A stretch of DNA of 64,000 bases from an uncultured Pontibacter sp. (GCA_947499125.1 CANMMP010000006.1:178668-242667), one strand, 5' to 3'; numbered from the stretch's first letter, positions 8,488 to 18,224 are shown. The notes: generated by a model from the letters alone, not told the origin. Numbers and translations: made by a program.

Positions 8488-11409
8488 ATGAGATTAGCCA
8501 AAGTAGCCGCTTTTATCCAGGATCATGTTGTAGCTATCTCATCTTTCCTGCTTATATTTCTTGTTACCACCTTTCTTTATTCCGAAACCAGGAAAAAAGC
8601 TACCGAGCGTACTGAAAAACTTTTTGAGATGCGCGCCACCCAGGCCACATCCGACATCCACACCAGGCTAAACGATTACATACAGATACTGATAGGGGCC
8701 AAAGCCCTTTTTATAGCTTCGGACACAGTTGAGCGTCAGGACTGGAGCTTGTATTATAATACCCTCAAGCTTGAAGAAAAGTACCCCGGCATACAAGGCT
8801 TAGGGTATGCGCATTTTATAAGGCCCAACGAACTTGAAAGCCATATTGCCCAGATAAGGAACGAAGGCTATGGCAACTATAAAATTACCCCTGAAGGCGA
8901 GCGTCCTATTTATAGTTCTATAGTTTACCTGGAGCCTTTTTCGGATAGGAACCTGCGCGCTTTCGGGTATGATATGTTCAGTAACCCGATACGCCAGTCG
9001 GCTATGCGTATTGCCCGCGATACAAAACTACCCGCCATGTCGGGCAAAGTGCGGCTGGTGCAGGAAACAGGCAAAGACGAACAGTCTGGCTTCCTGATAT
9101 ACTTACCGGTATACCGCAACAACGCCGACCCGGAAACTATAAAAGAGAGGCAGGAGCAAATAAAAGGGTTTGTGTATAGTCCTTTCCGGGCAAACGATTT
9201 TATGTCGTATGCGCTGGGGCAGGATTATGTTAACATTGATATTGAGGTGTACGATGGGACAAGCCTTAATAAGGAAGCACTGCTCTATAGTACAGACTCG
9301 GTACTTTATGCTAATAACACGGAAAGCCGCCGCCTAAGTAAGGTAAACACCATTACGGTTGCCAACCAGACGTGGCGCATTTTTGTGTCTGCCAGACCTT
9401 CTTTTGCACAGTCATCCGATGCAGGTTTGCCTTATTTTATACTTCTGGGTGGTAGCATCATCAGCTTTCTGATGTTCTTTATCATCTGGTCGTTATCAAG
9501 TACGCGGCGCTCGAACAGGCTGAAGCAAACTATAACCGACAATGCAACGGCTGCCCTGTTTATAATGGATGTTAATGGCTATTGTACATTCATGAACCCG
9601 GCCGCCGAAGAAATGACGGGCTATACTTTTGATGAGATCTCGAAGCAGCCACTTCATAACATGATCCATCACCATTACCCGGATGGCAGAGAGTACCCGG
9701 CAGCTAACTGCCCTATTGACCGTGCATTACCAGAGAATAATGAGATACGCGCCCACGAAGATGTATTTATCCGTCGGGACGGCACCTTCTTCGATGTAAC
9801 CTGCGCGGCCCGGCCTATCATCGAGAACGGAGTGCCTTCTTATACCATCTTGGAAGTGCGCGACATTACCGACGAGAAACGTGCTCAGCAGGCAATAATT
9901 GAGAGTGAGGCACGCTTCAGAACCATGGCCGACAACGCTCCGGTTATTATTGTGATCACAGACGAAGCCGGGCAGTTTATTTATGTAAACAAGCAGTGGA
10001 TCGATTTTACAGGAAAGTCTTTTAACGATACCCTGACCCAGGAATGGATAAAGTACCTGCATCCCGAAGACCGCGATTTTGCCCGGATGCAATATGACCG
10101 TGCAGTTGAGGCGGGACGTAATTTCAGGCTGGAAGGGCGTATGCTGCGCTTGGATGGACAGTACCGCTGGGTAATTGTAACCAGCACGCCACGCTACAGC
10201 GGAAGCGGCGATTTTATGGGTCATATCAGCTCTATTATTGATATAACAGAAATAAAAGAAGCCGAGCGCCGTGTAAAACAAAATGCAGAGCTATTGCAGA
10301 AACTGTTCCTGGAAGTGCCGGCACTGGTTGGCCTGGTACGTGCCCCGGATATGCAATATGTACTGGCAAACCCATTGTATCGCACCTTATATGGCAACCG
10401 CCCGCTGGTAGGCAAAACCATTTACGAAGCACACTCTGACCAGGAAGGCGAAGGCTTCTTCGAGAAATTGGAAGAGGTATTTAAAACCGGTACACCTTTT
10501 ATAGGTAACGAAGTGCCTGTTACAATTACTCCGGAAGGCCAGGGGCCGATGATGCATGCTTACTTTAACCTGGTATACCAGCCACTTAAAGATGTAGCAG
10601 GTACTGTAGAGGCCGTGCTTGTATTCGCTATTGAAGTAACCGAACTGGTAACAGCCCGCTCGGGCTTATTATCTGCCAACGACGAACTTAGCGATAAGAA
10701 CAACGAACTGCTGCGCATAAATAATGACCTCGATAACTTTGTTTACACCGCTTCGCACGACCTTAAATCGCCGATAGCCAACATAGAAGGCCTGGTTAGC
10801 CTGCTCCGAAGTATATTGCAGGGCAAGCTGGATGAAGAAGATGCCAAAGTGCTGGATATGGTAACAAGCTCGGTTGACAAGCTAAAGGAAACAATTGCCG
10901 ACCTGACCGAAATAACCAAAGTACAGAAAGACCTGCAGTCGGCGGTGGAGCCGTTAAGCTTTATGGAAACGCTGGATGGGGTGTTGCAGGATATTGATGG
11001 CATGATAGCTGAAAGCGGTGCGCAAATAAACACCAGCCTGGATGTAGACACAATACTTTATGCCCGTAAAAACCTGCGCAGCATTATGTATAACCTGGTC
11101 TCGAATGCTGTGAAATACAGATCCCCGGATCGTACCCCAGAAGTTAAGATAGCTACTTACCGCGAAGGTGATTATACAGTGCTGGAAGTAGCCGACAACG
11201 GACTTGGCATCCGAAAACAGCACCAGCACAAGCTTTTTAGTATGTTCAAGCGTTTGCATACCCACGTAGAGGGCACCGGTATAGGATTATACATTGTAAA
11301 GCGCATTATCGAAAACAATGGCGGGCGCATAGTGGTAGAGAGTGAGCATGGTAAGGGTACCACCTTCCGGGTATACTTTAAGCAGGCTTCAGTGCCCGAA
11401 AAAGTATAA
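8488..11409 (+). CDS. CHASE- and PAS-containing sensor histidine kinase
   Basis: A 973-residue inner-membrane kinase. Order of parts: TM helix about 15-30; extracytoplasmic CHASE-type sensor about 55-300 (YPGIQGLGYAHFI, then FRANDFMSYALG); second TM about 314-336; three PAS folds beginning near 345, 471 and 598 (second copy DNAPVIIVITDEAGQFIYVN); HisKA with the phospho-accepting H757 in ASHDLKSP; and HATPase_c with NLVSNAVKY, DNGLGIR and GTGIGLYIVKRI. The family autophosphorylates and passes phosphate to a response regulator. None is encoded next to it and there is no fused receiver, so the partner is unknown. CHASE domains bind small ligands, but the ligand cannot be read from sequence. radA follows 46 bp later and may be co-transcribed. 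Confidence 0.92.
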   Translation: MRLAKVAAFIQDHVVAISSFLLIFLVTTFLYSETRKKATERTEKLFEMRATQATSDIHTRLNDYIQILIGAKALFIASDTVERQDWSLYYNTLKLEEKYPGIQGLGYAHFIRPNELESHIAQIRNEGYGNYKITPEGERPIYSSIVYLEPFSDRNLRAFGYDMFSNPIRQSAMRIARDTKLPAMSGKVRLVQETGKDEQSGFLIYLPVYRNNADPETIKERQEQIKGFVYSPFRANDFMSYALGQDYVNIDIEVYDGTSLNKEALLYSTDSVLYANNTESRRLSKVNTITVANQTWRIFVSARPSFAQSSDAGLPYFILLGGSIISFLMFFIIWSLSSTRRSNRLKQTITDNATAALFIMDVNGYCTFMNPAAEEMTGYTFDEISKQPLHNMIHHHYPDGREYPAANCPIDRALPENNEIRAHEDVFIRRDGTFFDVTCAARPIIENGVPSYTILEVRDITDEKRAQQAIIESEARFRTMADNAPVIIVITDEAGQFIYVNKQWIDFTGKSFNDTLTQEWIKYLHPEDRDFARMQYDRAVEAGRNFRLEGRMLRLDGQYRWVIVTSTPRYSGSGDFMGHISSIIDITEIKEAERRVKQNAELLQKLFLEVPALVGLVRAPDMQYVLANPLYRTLYGNRPLVGKTIYEAHSDQEGEGFFEKLEEVFKTGTPFIGNEVPVTITPEGQGPMMHAYFNLVYQPLKDVAGTVEAVLVFAIEVTELVTARSGLLSANDELSDKNNELLRINNDLDNFVYTASHDLKSPIANIEGLVSLLRSILQGKLDEEDAKVLDMVTSSVDKLKETIADLTEITKVQKDLQSAVEPLSFMETLDGVLQDIDGMIAESGAQINTSLDVDTILYARKNLRSIMYNLVSNAVKYRSPDRTPEVKIATYREGDYTVLEVADNGLGIRKQHQHKLFSMFKRLHTHVEGTGIGLYIVKRIIENNGGRIVVESEHGKGTTFRVYFKQASVPEKV

Positions 11410-11455
11410 ATTCAAAGGCTGCCTGCAACTACATACTTATCTTCATAAATTGTAA

Positions 11456-12835
11456 ATGGCTAAAATAAAAACATCATACTTCTGCCAGAACTGTGGCGCC
11501 CAGTCAGCTAAATGGATAGGCAAATGCCCGGCCTGCGGCGAGTGGAATACCTACGTGGAAGAAGTAGTGCAACGCCAGGACGTGACCCCCACCAGCGTCT
11601 GGAAAGTAGGCAGTACCTCGGGGCAGGTAGCCAGCAAACCCAAACCAATTGCCGATATAACTTTCCAGGAGCAGCAGCGCATTAACACCACCGACCAGGA
11701 ACTGAACCGCGTGCTGGGTGGCGGCATTGTGCCGGGTTCTATGGTTTTAATTGGTGGAGAACCCGGTATAGGTAAATCTACGCTGATGCTGCAGATAGCA
11801 CTTAGCCTGCGTGGCATGCGGGTGCTGTATGTAAGCGGCGAGGAAAGCGAACAACAAATAAAAATGCGCGCCGAGCGTATCGGGGCAGCCACTTCCGACT
11901 GCTTTATACTTACCGAAACAGGCACCCAGAACATCTTTAAGCAAATAGAGCAATTGCAGCCTCAGGTGCTTATAGTTGACTCTATTCAAACGCTTCATTC
12001 ATCGTTTATTGAGGCAGGAGCAGGCAGTGTTAGCCAGGTGCGCGAATGTACTGCCGAGTTGCTGAAATTTGCAAAAGAGAGCGGTACGCCGGTTTTCCTG
12101 ATAGGCCACATTACAAAAGAAGGCAACCTGGCCGGCCCTAAAATACTCGAGCATATGGTTGATACGGTGCTGCAGTTTGAAGGCGACCGCCATATGACCT
12201 ATCGTATACTTCGCACAACAAAGAACCGCTTTGGCTCTACCTCGGAGCTGGGTATTTACGAAATGATGGGAGCCGGCCTGCGCGAAGTAAGCAATCCATC
12301 TGAAATACTGATATCGCAGCGCGAGGATATGTTTAGCGGCATAAGTATAGGCGCCACTTTAGAAGGCAACCGCCCACTGCTGATAGAAGTTCAGAGCCTG
12401 GTTACGCCCGCTACGTATGGTACACCGCAACGCACCAGCACCGGTTTCGATGGCAAACGCCTGAACATGCTGCTGGCTGTGCTCGAGAAACGCGGTGGCT
12501 ACAGGTTAGGTGCCCAGGATGTGTTCCTGAACATAGCCGGTGGCCTTAAAGTAGAAGACCCTGCCCTCGACCTGGCTGTTTGCGCCTCTATACTTTCATC
12601 GTTCGAAGATTTTGCCATACCAAACACCGCCTGCTTTGCTGCCGAAGTTGGCTTAGGTGGCGAAATTAGAGCTGTTAACCGTGTGGAGAACCGTATTTCG
12701 GAAGCCGAGAAACTGGGCTTCACAGACATCTATATTTCGAAGTATAACAAGAAAGGCCTCGACTTCAGCAAGTTCAACATTAAAGTGCACGCGTTCAGCA
12801 AACTGGAAGATGTGTTCAGTGAGTTGTTTGGCTAA
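11456..12835 (+). CDS. radA: DNA repair protein RadA (Sms)
   Basis: The 459-residue full-length protein is a RecA-like ATPase that drives branch migration of recombination intermediates. Residues 9-29 form the four-cysteine zinc finger (CQNCGAQSAKWIGKCPACGEW). GGEPGIGKST near 98 is Walker A, and KNRFGSTSELGIYEM near 255 is the RadA-specific motif. The C-terminal 150 residues form the Lon-protease-like domain (GGLKVEDPALDLAV), which lacks proteolytic function in this family. It probably acts with RecA, encoded far away at 50071. It lies downstream of the sensor kinase on the same strand. Confidence 0.96.
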   Translation: MAKIKTSYFCQNCGAQSAKWIGKCPACGEWNTYVEEVVQRQDVTPTSVWKVGSTSGQVASKPKPIADITFQEQQRINTTDQELNRVLGGGIVPGSMVLIGGEPGIGKSTLMLQIALSLRGMRVLYVSGEESEQQIKMRAERIGAATSDCFILTETGTQNIFKQIEQLQPQVLIVDSIQTLHSSFIEAGAGSVSQVRECTAELLKFAKESGTPVFLIGHITKEGNLAGPKILEHMVDTVLQFEGDRHMTYRILRTTKNRFGSTSELGIYEMMGAGLREVSNPSEILISQREDMFSGISIGATLEGNRPLLIEVQSLVTPATYGTPQRTSTGFDGKRLNMLLAVLEKRGGYRLGAQDVFLNIAGGLKVEDPALDLAVCASILSSFEDFAIPNTACFAAEVGLGGEIRAVNRVENRISEAEKLGFTDIYISKYNKKGLDFSKFNIKVHAFSKLEDVFSELFG

Positions 12836-12923
12836 AAGCTTGTAGTATAAAAGGAGTAAGTATAGCAATTCTGGTTTTATAGTATAAAGCGCTCCTTTCC
12901 GGAATTTTAAGGTACTTGGTTAG

Positions 12924-12967
12924 TGTTCAGCTACATAACCCGCTAAATGGGTTGCTATAGCTGAACA
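12924..12967. terminator. Strong hairpin between radA and the thioredoxin-like gene
   Basis: TGTTCAGCTA (12924-12933) pairs with TAGCTGAACA (12958-12967), and an inner stem AACCC/GGGTT lies between. A TTTTT run follows directly. It fits a terminator, but it ends only 20 bp before the next ATG, so a role in the leader of that gene is also possible. Confidence 0.55.
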
Positions 12968-12987
12968 TTTTTCTTTCCAGACCTTTT

Positions 12988-14406
12988 ATGAAACGCATAC
13001 AATTACTTTTATGGTTGCCGGCGCTGTTACTGGCTAACTATACTTTTGGGCAGGGCAAAGCAGTCATTTCCGGTAAAATATCAAACCCGCTTTCCGACGA
13101 GATAACAGTTATAACCTACCCAAACCCGCTGATACCAGAGGATAAAGAAACCACGGTTGAGCTTACAGGCAATACTTTTAAACTGGAAATACCGGTAACC
13201 GGCACAACGTTGGCAGAACTGGTGCATGGCGATGAAGTAGTTCCCGTTTACCTGGAGCCCGGCTACGATCTCACACTTAATTTTAATGGCAACAAGTTTC
13301 TGAAAACGATCGGTTTTGAGGGCAAAGGCGCTAACGAAAACAATTACCTGGCGCAATATACCCGCCGTTTCGATGAGGTGGAAGATTACCAGGTGCTGCC
13401 CGACAACATTAAACTGGACGAAGAAGAGTTTACCGAGTTCCTCGATTATCGCCGCAAAGACCAGCTGAAATACCTGGAGAAGTATAAAGGCAAAAATCCG
13501 GTATCGGATGCATTTAACACGTTTGCCCTTTCTGAGATCAACTATAGCTATGCCAACGATAAAGTAAATTACCCGGCTATGCGCTTCCGGGTAGGTGCCA
13601 GCAAAAAGTATGTAGCACCATCTGCCAGGTTCTATAGTTTCCTGAAAGAACTGGACCCAAATAAGGGACTGGCTATAAGCCCGGCTTATATAAACTTCTT
13701 GCGCAACTATGCCGCCCACCTGGCCAAAGCTGCCGGCATCTCCGAAACAGCCCCTGACTATTATAAGCAGAGCTATACTTTAGTGGCTGATAAGTTGCAG
13801 GATAATGCACGTTTGCTGGCACAGGCTTATATTTTAAAGCTATCTGTACAAAAAGGGCATGTAGGCTATACCAAAGAAATGCTGGCCAACTATAAGGCAA
13901 GTGGCGGTAACACGGCCGTGCTAACCTACCTGCAAACCGTGCAGTCGCAAAATGCCGGTAATGCCTTGGGCAGCTTAGCCCCCGACTTTAAACTGAAAAG
14001 TATAGATGGCACTGAAGTGGCGCTGAGTGATCTGAAAGGCAAAGTGGTATACCTGAATTTCTGGCAGGCAGGCTGTGGCTTATGCTTGATCGAGTTGCCG
14101 CATATGCAGGCGCTTACCAAGCAGCTACAAGGCAAAAATGTAGTATTCGTAAATGTCGGGTTGGATGAAGATGAAGAAAAGTGGCGCCATACTGTAACAA
14201 CCAAACAACTGCTGGGCACACATTTATACCTGGATGGGCTTGATACGGATTTGGCTAAAGAGTATAACCTGAAAGAAGTACCTGCTTATTTCCTGATAGA
14301 CCAAGAAGGTAGATTTTTATCGGTAAAAGCCCGCATCCCCAGCGACCGCGAAGCTGTCAACGACATCCTCCGCCACCTGAACAATGGCCAGGCCAGCAGC
14401 AAGTAA
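12988..14406 (+). CDS. TlpA/ResA-like thioredoxin-fold protein with N-terminal extension
   Basis: A 472-residue exported protein: signal peptide 1-21 (ending NYTFG-Q), a beta-rich N-terminal domain about 25-110 resembling DUF4369-type modules, a helical middle, and a C-terminal redoxin domain about 330-465. The active site is C363-G-L-C366 in NFWQAGCGLCLIELPHMQ, with the cis-proline region EVPAYFLID near 430. Bacteroidota encode many such proteins. They are periplasmic or outer-surface thiol-disulfide oxidoreductases whose substrates are mostly unknown. Both active-site cysteines are present. CGLC is an unusual dipeptide between the cysteines compared with CGPC or CPPC, which would shift the redox potential. 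It is monocistronic. Confidence 0.87.
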   Translation: MKRIQLLLWLPALLLANYTFGQGKAVISGKISNPLSDEITVITYPNPLIPEDKETTVELTGNTFKLEIPVTGTTLAELVHGDEVVPVYLEPGYDLTLNFNGNKFLKTIGFEGKGANENNYLAQYTRRFDEVEDYQVLPDNIKLDEEEFTEFLDYRRKDQLKYLEKYKGKNPVSDAFNTFALSEINYSYANDKVNYPAMRFRVGASKKYVAPSARFYSFLKELDPNKGLAISPAYINFLRNYAAHLAKAAGISETAPDYYKQSYTLVADKLQDNARLLAQAYILKLSVQKGHVGYTKEMLANYKASGGNTAVLTYLQTVQSQNAGNALGSLAPDFKLKSIDGTEVALSDLKGKVVYLNFWQAGCGLCLIELPHMQALTKQLQGKNVVFVNVGLDEDEEKWRHTVTTKQLLGTHLYLDGLDTDLAKEYNLKEVPAYFLIDQEGRFLSVKARIPSDREAVNDILRHLNNGQASSK

Positions 14407-14463
14407 TAGGTTATACTTAGGGTGACTATAAAACTATAAAGCCAACTATAGCAATGCCAGAAA

Positions 14464-14500
14464 ACTCCCCTCCTTGTATAAGGAGGGGTAGGGGTGGTTT
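14464..14500. repeat. G-rich hairpin repeat, single arm
   Basis: CCCCTCC and GGAGGGG form a hairpin followed by TAGGGGTGG. It belongs to the same family as 18401-18502, 24613-24713 and 44806-44878. Confidence 0.65.
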
Positions 14501-14533
14501 GATAACGCTAACGATGAAACTATAGCCAAGACG

Positions 14534-14559
14534 CTCGTAGGAGCTCTGCACACTACGAG
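14534..14559. repeat. Conserved-loop hairpin repeat, copy 2
   Basis: Stem CTCGTAG/CTACGAG encloses loop GAGCTCTGCACA and is followed by GGT. Compared with copy 1 (7404-7427), two base pairs of the stem differ on both sides, so pairing is kept. Confidence 0.6.
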
Positions 14560-14585
14560 GTTTGCAAATCCTGATTCAGAGATAA

Positions 14586-15521
14586 TTACTTCTCCAGCAT
14601 CTGCTGCAACACACCTTCCTTCAGCGCATACGACGATACCCGTATCTCCTGCAGCTTATACTTCTCCAGTACAAAATCCACAACTATACTTGCCAGCACG
14701 ATCATATCCACACGCATTTCTAGCATGCCGGGTATGGCTAAACGTTCGTCGTGTGTTTTGCTCAAAAACTCTTTATAGATACTATAGAAATCATCCATAG
14801 TCAGTTCGGAAGCCGGCGGTATAGTTTGCTGGCGCGATGTGTCGCCTTTACGGAGTGCATTGATGTCGCAAAGTGTATCGAAGGTGCCGGATGAGCCTAC
14901 GAGTATAGTTGGTTTATGCTTGGCTACAGCTTCGGTGAGTGATTGTAGTTTCTCGGCTAAGTAAGCTTTTTCGGCAGCTATACTTTCGGCTGGTATCGGG
15001 TCGGCGGTGAAGAACTGATCCATCAGGCGCTGGGCTCCTATCTCGAAGCTGCGTTTCCAGAAGATCTCCTGATTGTTGCATACTATAAACTCCACGCTGC
15101 CGCCGCCAATGTCCATGATCAGGGCAGTTTGCTCGTCCAGCACACCAGCGAAGCGTACACCGCAGTAGATCAGTTCGGCTTCGTGGGCACCGTCTATTAC
15201 TTCTACTTCAATGTCAGTTTGCTTGTAGATGTCCTTCACAAAATCGTCGCCGTTGGCCGCGTTACGCACCATGCTGGTTGCCATTGCCCGAACCGTTTCA
15301 GCGCCATGCTCATCAATCACCTTACGGAAATCTTTCAGCGTTTTAAGCGCACGTTCGTAGGCTTCGGGAGCTATGTTGCCGTTGCTGATGCCACCCTGCC
15401 CCAAACGCACCGGTACTTTGGTTTTATACAGGTCGCGCAACTGCCCCTGTTCATTCACTTCCGTTACCAGCAAGTGAAATGTATTCGTACCCATATCGAT
15501 CAGTGCAAGGCGGTTGGTCAT
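14586..15521 (-). CDS. Ppx/GppA phosphatase, single-domain form
   Basis: The 311-residue protein belongs to the ASKHA superfamily of exopolyphosphatases and pppGpp pyrophosphatases. The N-terminal phosphate-binding loop is DMGTNTFHLLV (residues 8-18), the second loop is MDIGGGSVEFIV near 140, and VGSSGTFDTL near 206 completes the site. It lacks the C-terminal HD-like domain of the 500-residue E. coli Ppx, which is usual for Bacteroidota. Whether polyphosphate, pppGpp or another phosphoanhydride is the substrate cannot be told. It is on the minus strand with 15568 upstream. Confidence 0.9.
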   Translation of the reverse strand: MTNRLALIDMGTNTFHLLVTEVNEQGQLRDLYKTKVPVRLGQGGISNGNIAPEAYERALKTLKDFRKVIDEHGAETVRAMATSMVRNAANGDDFVKDIYKQTDIEVEVIDGAHEAELIYCGVRFAGVLDEQTALIMDIGGGSVEFIVCNNQEIFWKRSFEIGAQRLMDQFFTADPIPAESIAAEKAYLAEKLQSLTEAVAKHKPTILVGSSGTFDTLCDINALRKGDTSRQQTIPPASELTMDDFYSIYKEFLSKTHDERLAIPGMLEMRVDMIVLASIVVDFVLEKYKLQEIRVSSYALKEGVLQQMLEK

Positions 15522-15567
15522 AGTTGGTTGTTAATTGATGATTGTTGAAGCAATTTATGTGAAGAGT

Positions 15568-16383
15568 CTATACTTTCTTGCCGTTTTCAACTTTTACTTT
15601 TGAAATCCAGCCACATTTATATACACCATCTGGAGCTGGTTTATTATCTATCCAGACTGGTGAACCCTTACAAATTCCGTTTATTCTGTTTCCGAGTATT
15701 TGTAGAATAGACCCATCTTCCTGCTTATAGTATTCGCTATAATATTCCATTACTGCAACTCCATCTTTAACTTCATATACTATATCAGTTTCAGAAATTT
15801 TGTAATATCCATCTATTGGTGTCTTATTATCTATTCTAATTTCAGGTTTACTATTATAACCATTATATATGATTACTTGAATTCGTCTGCCGTCATCAAG
15901 ATGAAACTCACGCTTATACTCGTTACTTTTAGATTGCTTGGAGTCAGTAGCAGGTTTTACCTTTATTTTACTGTTATGTTCTTTAACATTTAAAATAGTA
16001 TCCGAATACTTATTTGTTAAGTATTCCTGAATGTCAAGATTAGGAATAACATTCTGATTAGCTAGTACAAAGTAATCAGTTGAAAACCCATCTAGTTTTA
16101 AAATCATTAATCCATCATCGATAAACTGATGGTTGTAAAGCCTTTTTTCACCATTTATATCCAGCAAAATAGAGTTTGCTAAAGATACCAATTCCCAATT
16201 ACCACTTGATACGATTCCATTTTTAGAAACCATCAGCTTTCCATTTTCTTGGAATATGATTTTAATGAAATCATCAAATTCATTAACAAGAACCCAAGGT
16301 TGGTTGTATAACTTTGCTAACTTATCAAGGGTTAAGCTAAAGTTCTTAATTTTTGGAATCCAGCTCTTTAGATATTCAGTCAT
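15568..16383 (-). CDS. AT-rich hypothetical protein with a duplicated C-terminal motif
   Basis: I do not recognise a family for this 271-residue protein. It has no signal peptide or membrane segment and is probably cytoplasmic. The C-terminal half contains two copies of a short motif: IRIDNKTPIDGYYK (about 185-198), then a strand ending EVKDGV, and WIDNKPAPDGVYK (about 245-257), then VKVENGKKV. The pattern IDNKPAPDG-Y followed by a V-x-x-G strand resembles small beta repeats seen in other Bacteroidota proteins. Base composition is markedly AT-richer than Ppx/GppA and the methyltransferase on either side, which suggests recent acquisition. It is adjacent to both on the same strand. Confidence 0.65.
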   Translation of the reverse strand: MTEYLKSWIPKIKNFSLTLDKLAKLYNQPWVLVNEFDDFIKIIFQENGKLMVSKNGIVSSGNWELVSLANSILLDINGEKRLYNHQFIDDGLMILKLDGFSTDYFVLANQNVIPNLDIQEYLTNKYSDTILNVKEHNSKIKVKPATDSKQSKSNEYKREFHLDDGRRIQVIIYNGYNSKPEIRIDNKTPIDGYYKISETDIVYEVKDGVAVMEYYSEYYKQEDGSILQILGNRINGICKGSPVWIDNKPAPDGVYKCGWISKVKVENGKKV

Positions 16384-16428
16384 ATTATTAGAAAATAGTG
16401 GTATATCTGCTTTTGGGATTTTTATAAT

Positions 16429-17322
16429 CTACCTCCCCACCGAAGTAAACCTGAAGAAAGTACCCAACGGCAGTTTTCTTTCACCGCTATCGTGCAGGTA
16501 TAGTTCGCCTAGTTCTTCGTTCTTCACCATATCGCCGAAAGTGCCGCGCATCAGGTTGTCGAGCACCATCGCCGAGAAGCCCATTGAGTACAGGTTTATC
16601 AGCAGGAAATAATCGGTGCCATCCAGCATTTCGCGACAAAGCTTTATCATTTCGTTTAGCTCGTCTTCCAGTTGCCATTTTTCGCCGTTCGGGCCACGGC
16701 CGTAGCTTGGCGGGTCCAGGATGATGCCGTTATACTTGTTGCCACGTTTTACCTCGCGGCGGGCATACTTCATGGCATCTTCCACTATCCAGCGCACGTT
16801 GTCCAGGTTGCTGGCTTCCATGTTGTCGCGGGCCCAGAAGTTAACCTGCTTTATAGAGTCCAGGTGCGTAACGTCGGCGCCGGCAGCTTTGGCAGCAAGG
16901 GTGGCAGCACCAGTGTAGGCAAACATGTTCAGGACTTTGGGCTGCTGGGTTTTTAGGTTGCGGGTGGTGTCGTAAATAAATTTCCAGTTAGCGTCCTGCT
17001 CCGGAAACAAACCCACGTGCTTAAACGACGATAAACCCAACCGGAAACGCAGCTTCAGGCCATTATAGTTATAGTTGATGAACCACTGCTCGGGCATTCC
17101 TTTCTTCAGTTTCCACTGGCCTTTTTCCTGGCTGCCTTTGTCGCGGGTAAACACGGCGTTGGCCATACGCTGCCATTCCTGCTCGGGCAGGTGTTTGTCC
17201 CAGATGGCCTGCGGCTCGGGGCGGGCTACATAATACTGGCCAAAACGCTCCAGTTTCTCAAAGTTGCCACTATCCACTAATTCGTAATCGGCCCAGTTTT
17301 CTGTTGTAAGAAAGGAATACAT
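16429..17322 (-). CDS. RlmI/RlmK-like class I SAM-dependent methyltransferase
   Basis: The 297-residue cytoplasmic enzyme has the COG1092 architecture. It starts with a short N-terminal beta region containing [11 protein letters not shown]. It continues with [20 protein letters not shown] near 137 (SAM-binding loop), [15 protein letters not shown] (acidic ribose-binding Asp) and [12 protein letters not shown] near 198 (DPPSYG active-site motif). Relatives methylate 23S rRNA (m5C1962 RlmI, m7G2069 RlmK), but this version lacks the PUA domain of E. coli RlmI, so the exact target is uncertain. It is divergent from dapF, with a 108-bp spacer. Confidence 0.85.
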   Translation of the reverse strand: MYSFLTTENWADYELVDSGNFEKLERFGQYYVARPEPQAIWDKHLPEQEWQRMANAVFTRDKGSQEKGQWKLKKGMPEQWFINYNYNGLKLRFRLGLSSFKHVGLFPEQDANWKFIYDTTRNLKTQQPKVLNMFAYTGAATLAAKAAGADVTHLDSIKQVNFWARDNMEASNLDNVRWIVEDAMKYARREVKRGNKYNGIILDPPSYGRGPNGEKWQLEDELNEMIKLCREMLDGTDYFLLINLYSMGFSAMVLDNLMRGTFGDMVKNEELGELYLHDSGERKLPLGTFFRFTSVGR

Positions 17323-17430
17323 ATCTTTGTCGTTTATTTCGGGCGGCGTGCCCTCAGGGTGGTAAAATTACGCATTATCTGCCACACCTTAAAAAGTGCA
17401 CGAAGCCGCGGTTTTAATTGTTTCAGAAAC

Positions 17431-18207
17431 ATGGCAATCAGCTTTTACAAATACCAGGGCACCGGCAACGATTTCGTAATGATCGATAACCGGAAGATGA
17501 CCTTCCCGGGCGAGAACGAAGAATTGGTAAAGCACCTTTGCGACCGCCGCGTGGGCATCGGCGCCGACGGACTTATTTTGTTGCAGGACCATCCGGACTA
17601 CGATTTCGAGATGGTGTACTATAATGCCGATGGGCGTGTAGGCTCGATGTGCGGAAACGGTGCACGCTGTACCGTTCGTTTTGCCCGACAACTGGGCGTG
17701 ATAGAAGATGTAGCCTGCTTTTTAGCAGCCGACGGCGAACACCAGGCCAGCGTAGAGCGCGACCTGATACAGTTGAAAATGAACGACGTGCAGGGCGTGG
17801 AGCATATTGGCAAAGATTATTACCTGAATACCGGCTCGCCGCATTATATCCGTTTTGTAGATGATGTAGAAAAGGTAGATGTATTTGAAGAAGGCCGCGC
17901 TATTAGATATAACGAGCGTTTTGCAGCAGTAGGTACCAACGTAAATTTCGTGCAGAAGCTAAGCGAGAACGAGATTTTTGTACGCACCTACGAACGCGGC
18001 GTGGAAGACGAAACTCTCTCTTGCGGAACAGGCGTAACAGCTGCGGCTTTGGTAGCTGGTCTGGAAGGCATGCAAAGCCCCATAAAAGTAAAAGTACTTG
18101 GCGGCGAACTGGAAGTAGCGTTTGAAAGATCTGGCAACGACGGCTTCAAGTACATCTACCTCATCGGCCCGACCAGGCAGGTATTTACCGGTACGGTTAC
18201 GGTTTAA
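17431..18207 (+). CDS. dapF: Diaminopimelate epimerase
   Basis: From the ATG at 17431 the protein has 258 residues and begins [19 protein letters not shown], the normal DapF N-terminus. A frame open to 17359 adds a non-conserved leader. It converts LL- to meso-diaminopimelate without a cofactor, for lysine and peptidoglycan synthesis. The two catalytic cysteines are visible in MCGNGARC near 72 and [12 protein letters not shown] near 204. The length is about 15 residues shorter than E. coli DapF, as is common in this phylum. It is a single gene, followed by a repeat-rich spacer. Confidence 0.96.
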   Translation: MAISFYKYQGTGNDFVMIDNRKMTFPGENEELVKHLCDRRVGIGADGLILLQDHPDYDFEMVYYNADGRVGSMCGNGARCTVRFARQLGVIEDVACFLAADGEHQASVERDLIQLKMNDVQGVEHIGKDYYLNTGSPHYIRFVDDVEKVDVFEEGRAIRYNERFAAVGTNVNFVQKLSENEIFVRTYERGVEDETLSCGTGVTAAALVAGLEGMQSPIKVKVLGGELEVAFERSGNDGFKYIYLIGPTRQVFTGTVTV

Positions 18208-18224
18208 AATATAGTAAATACCAT

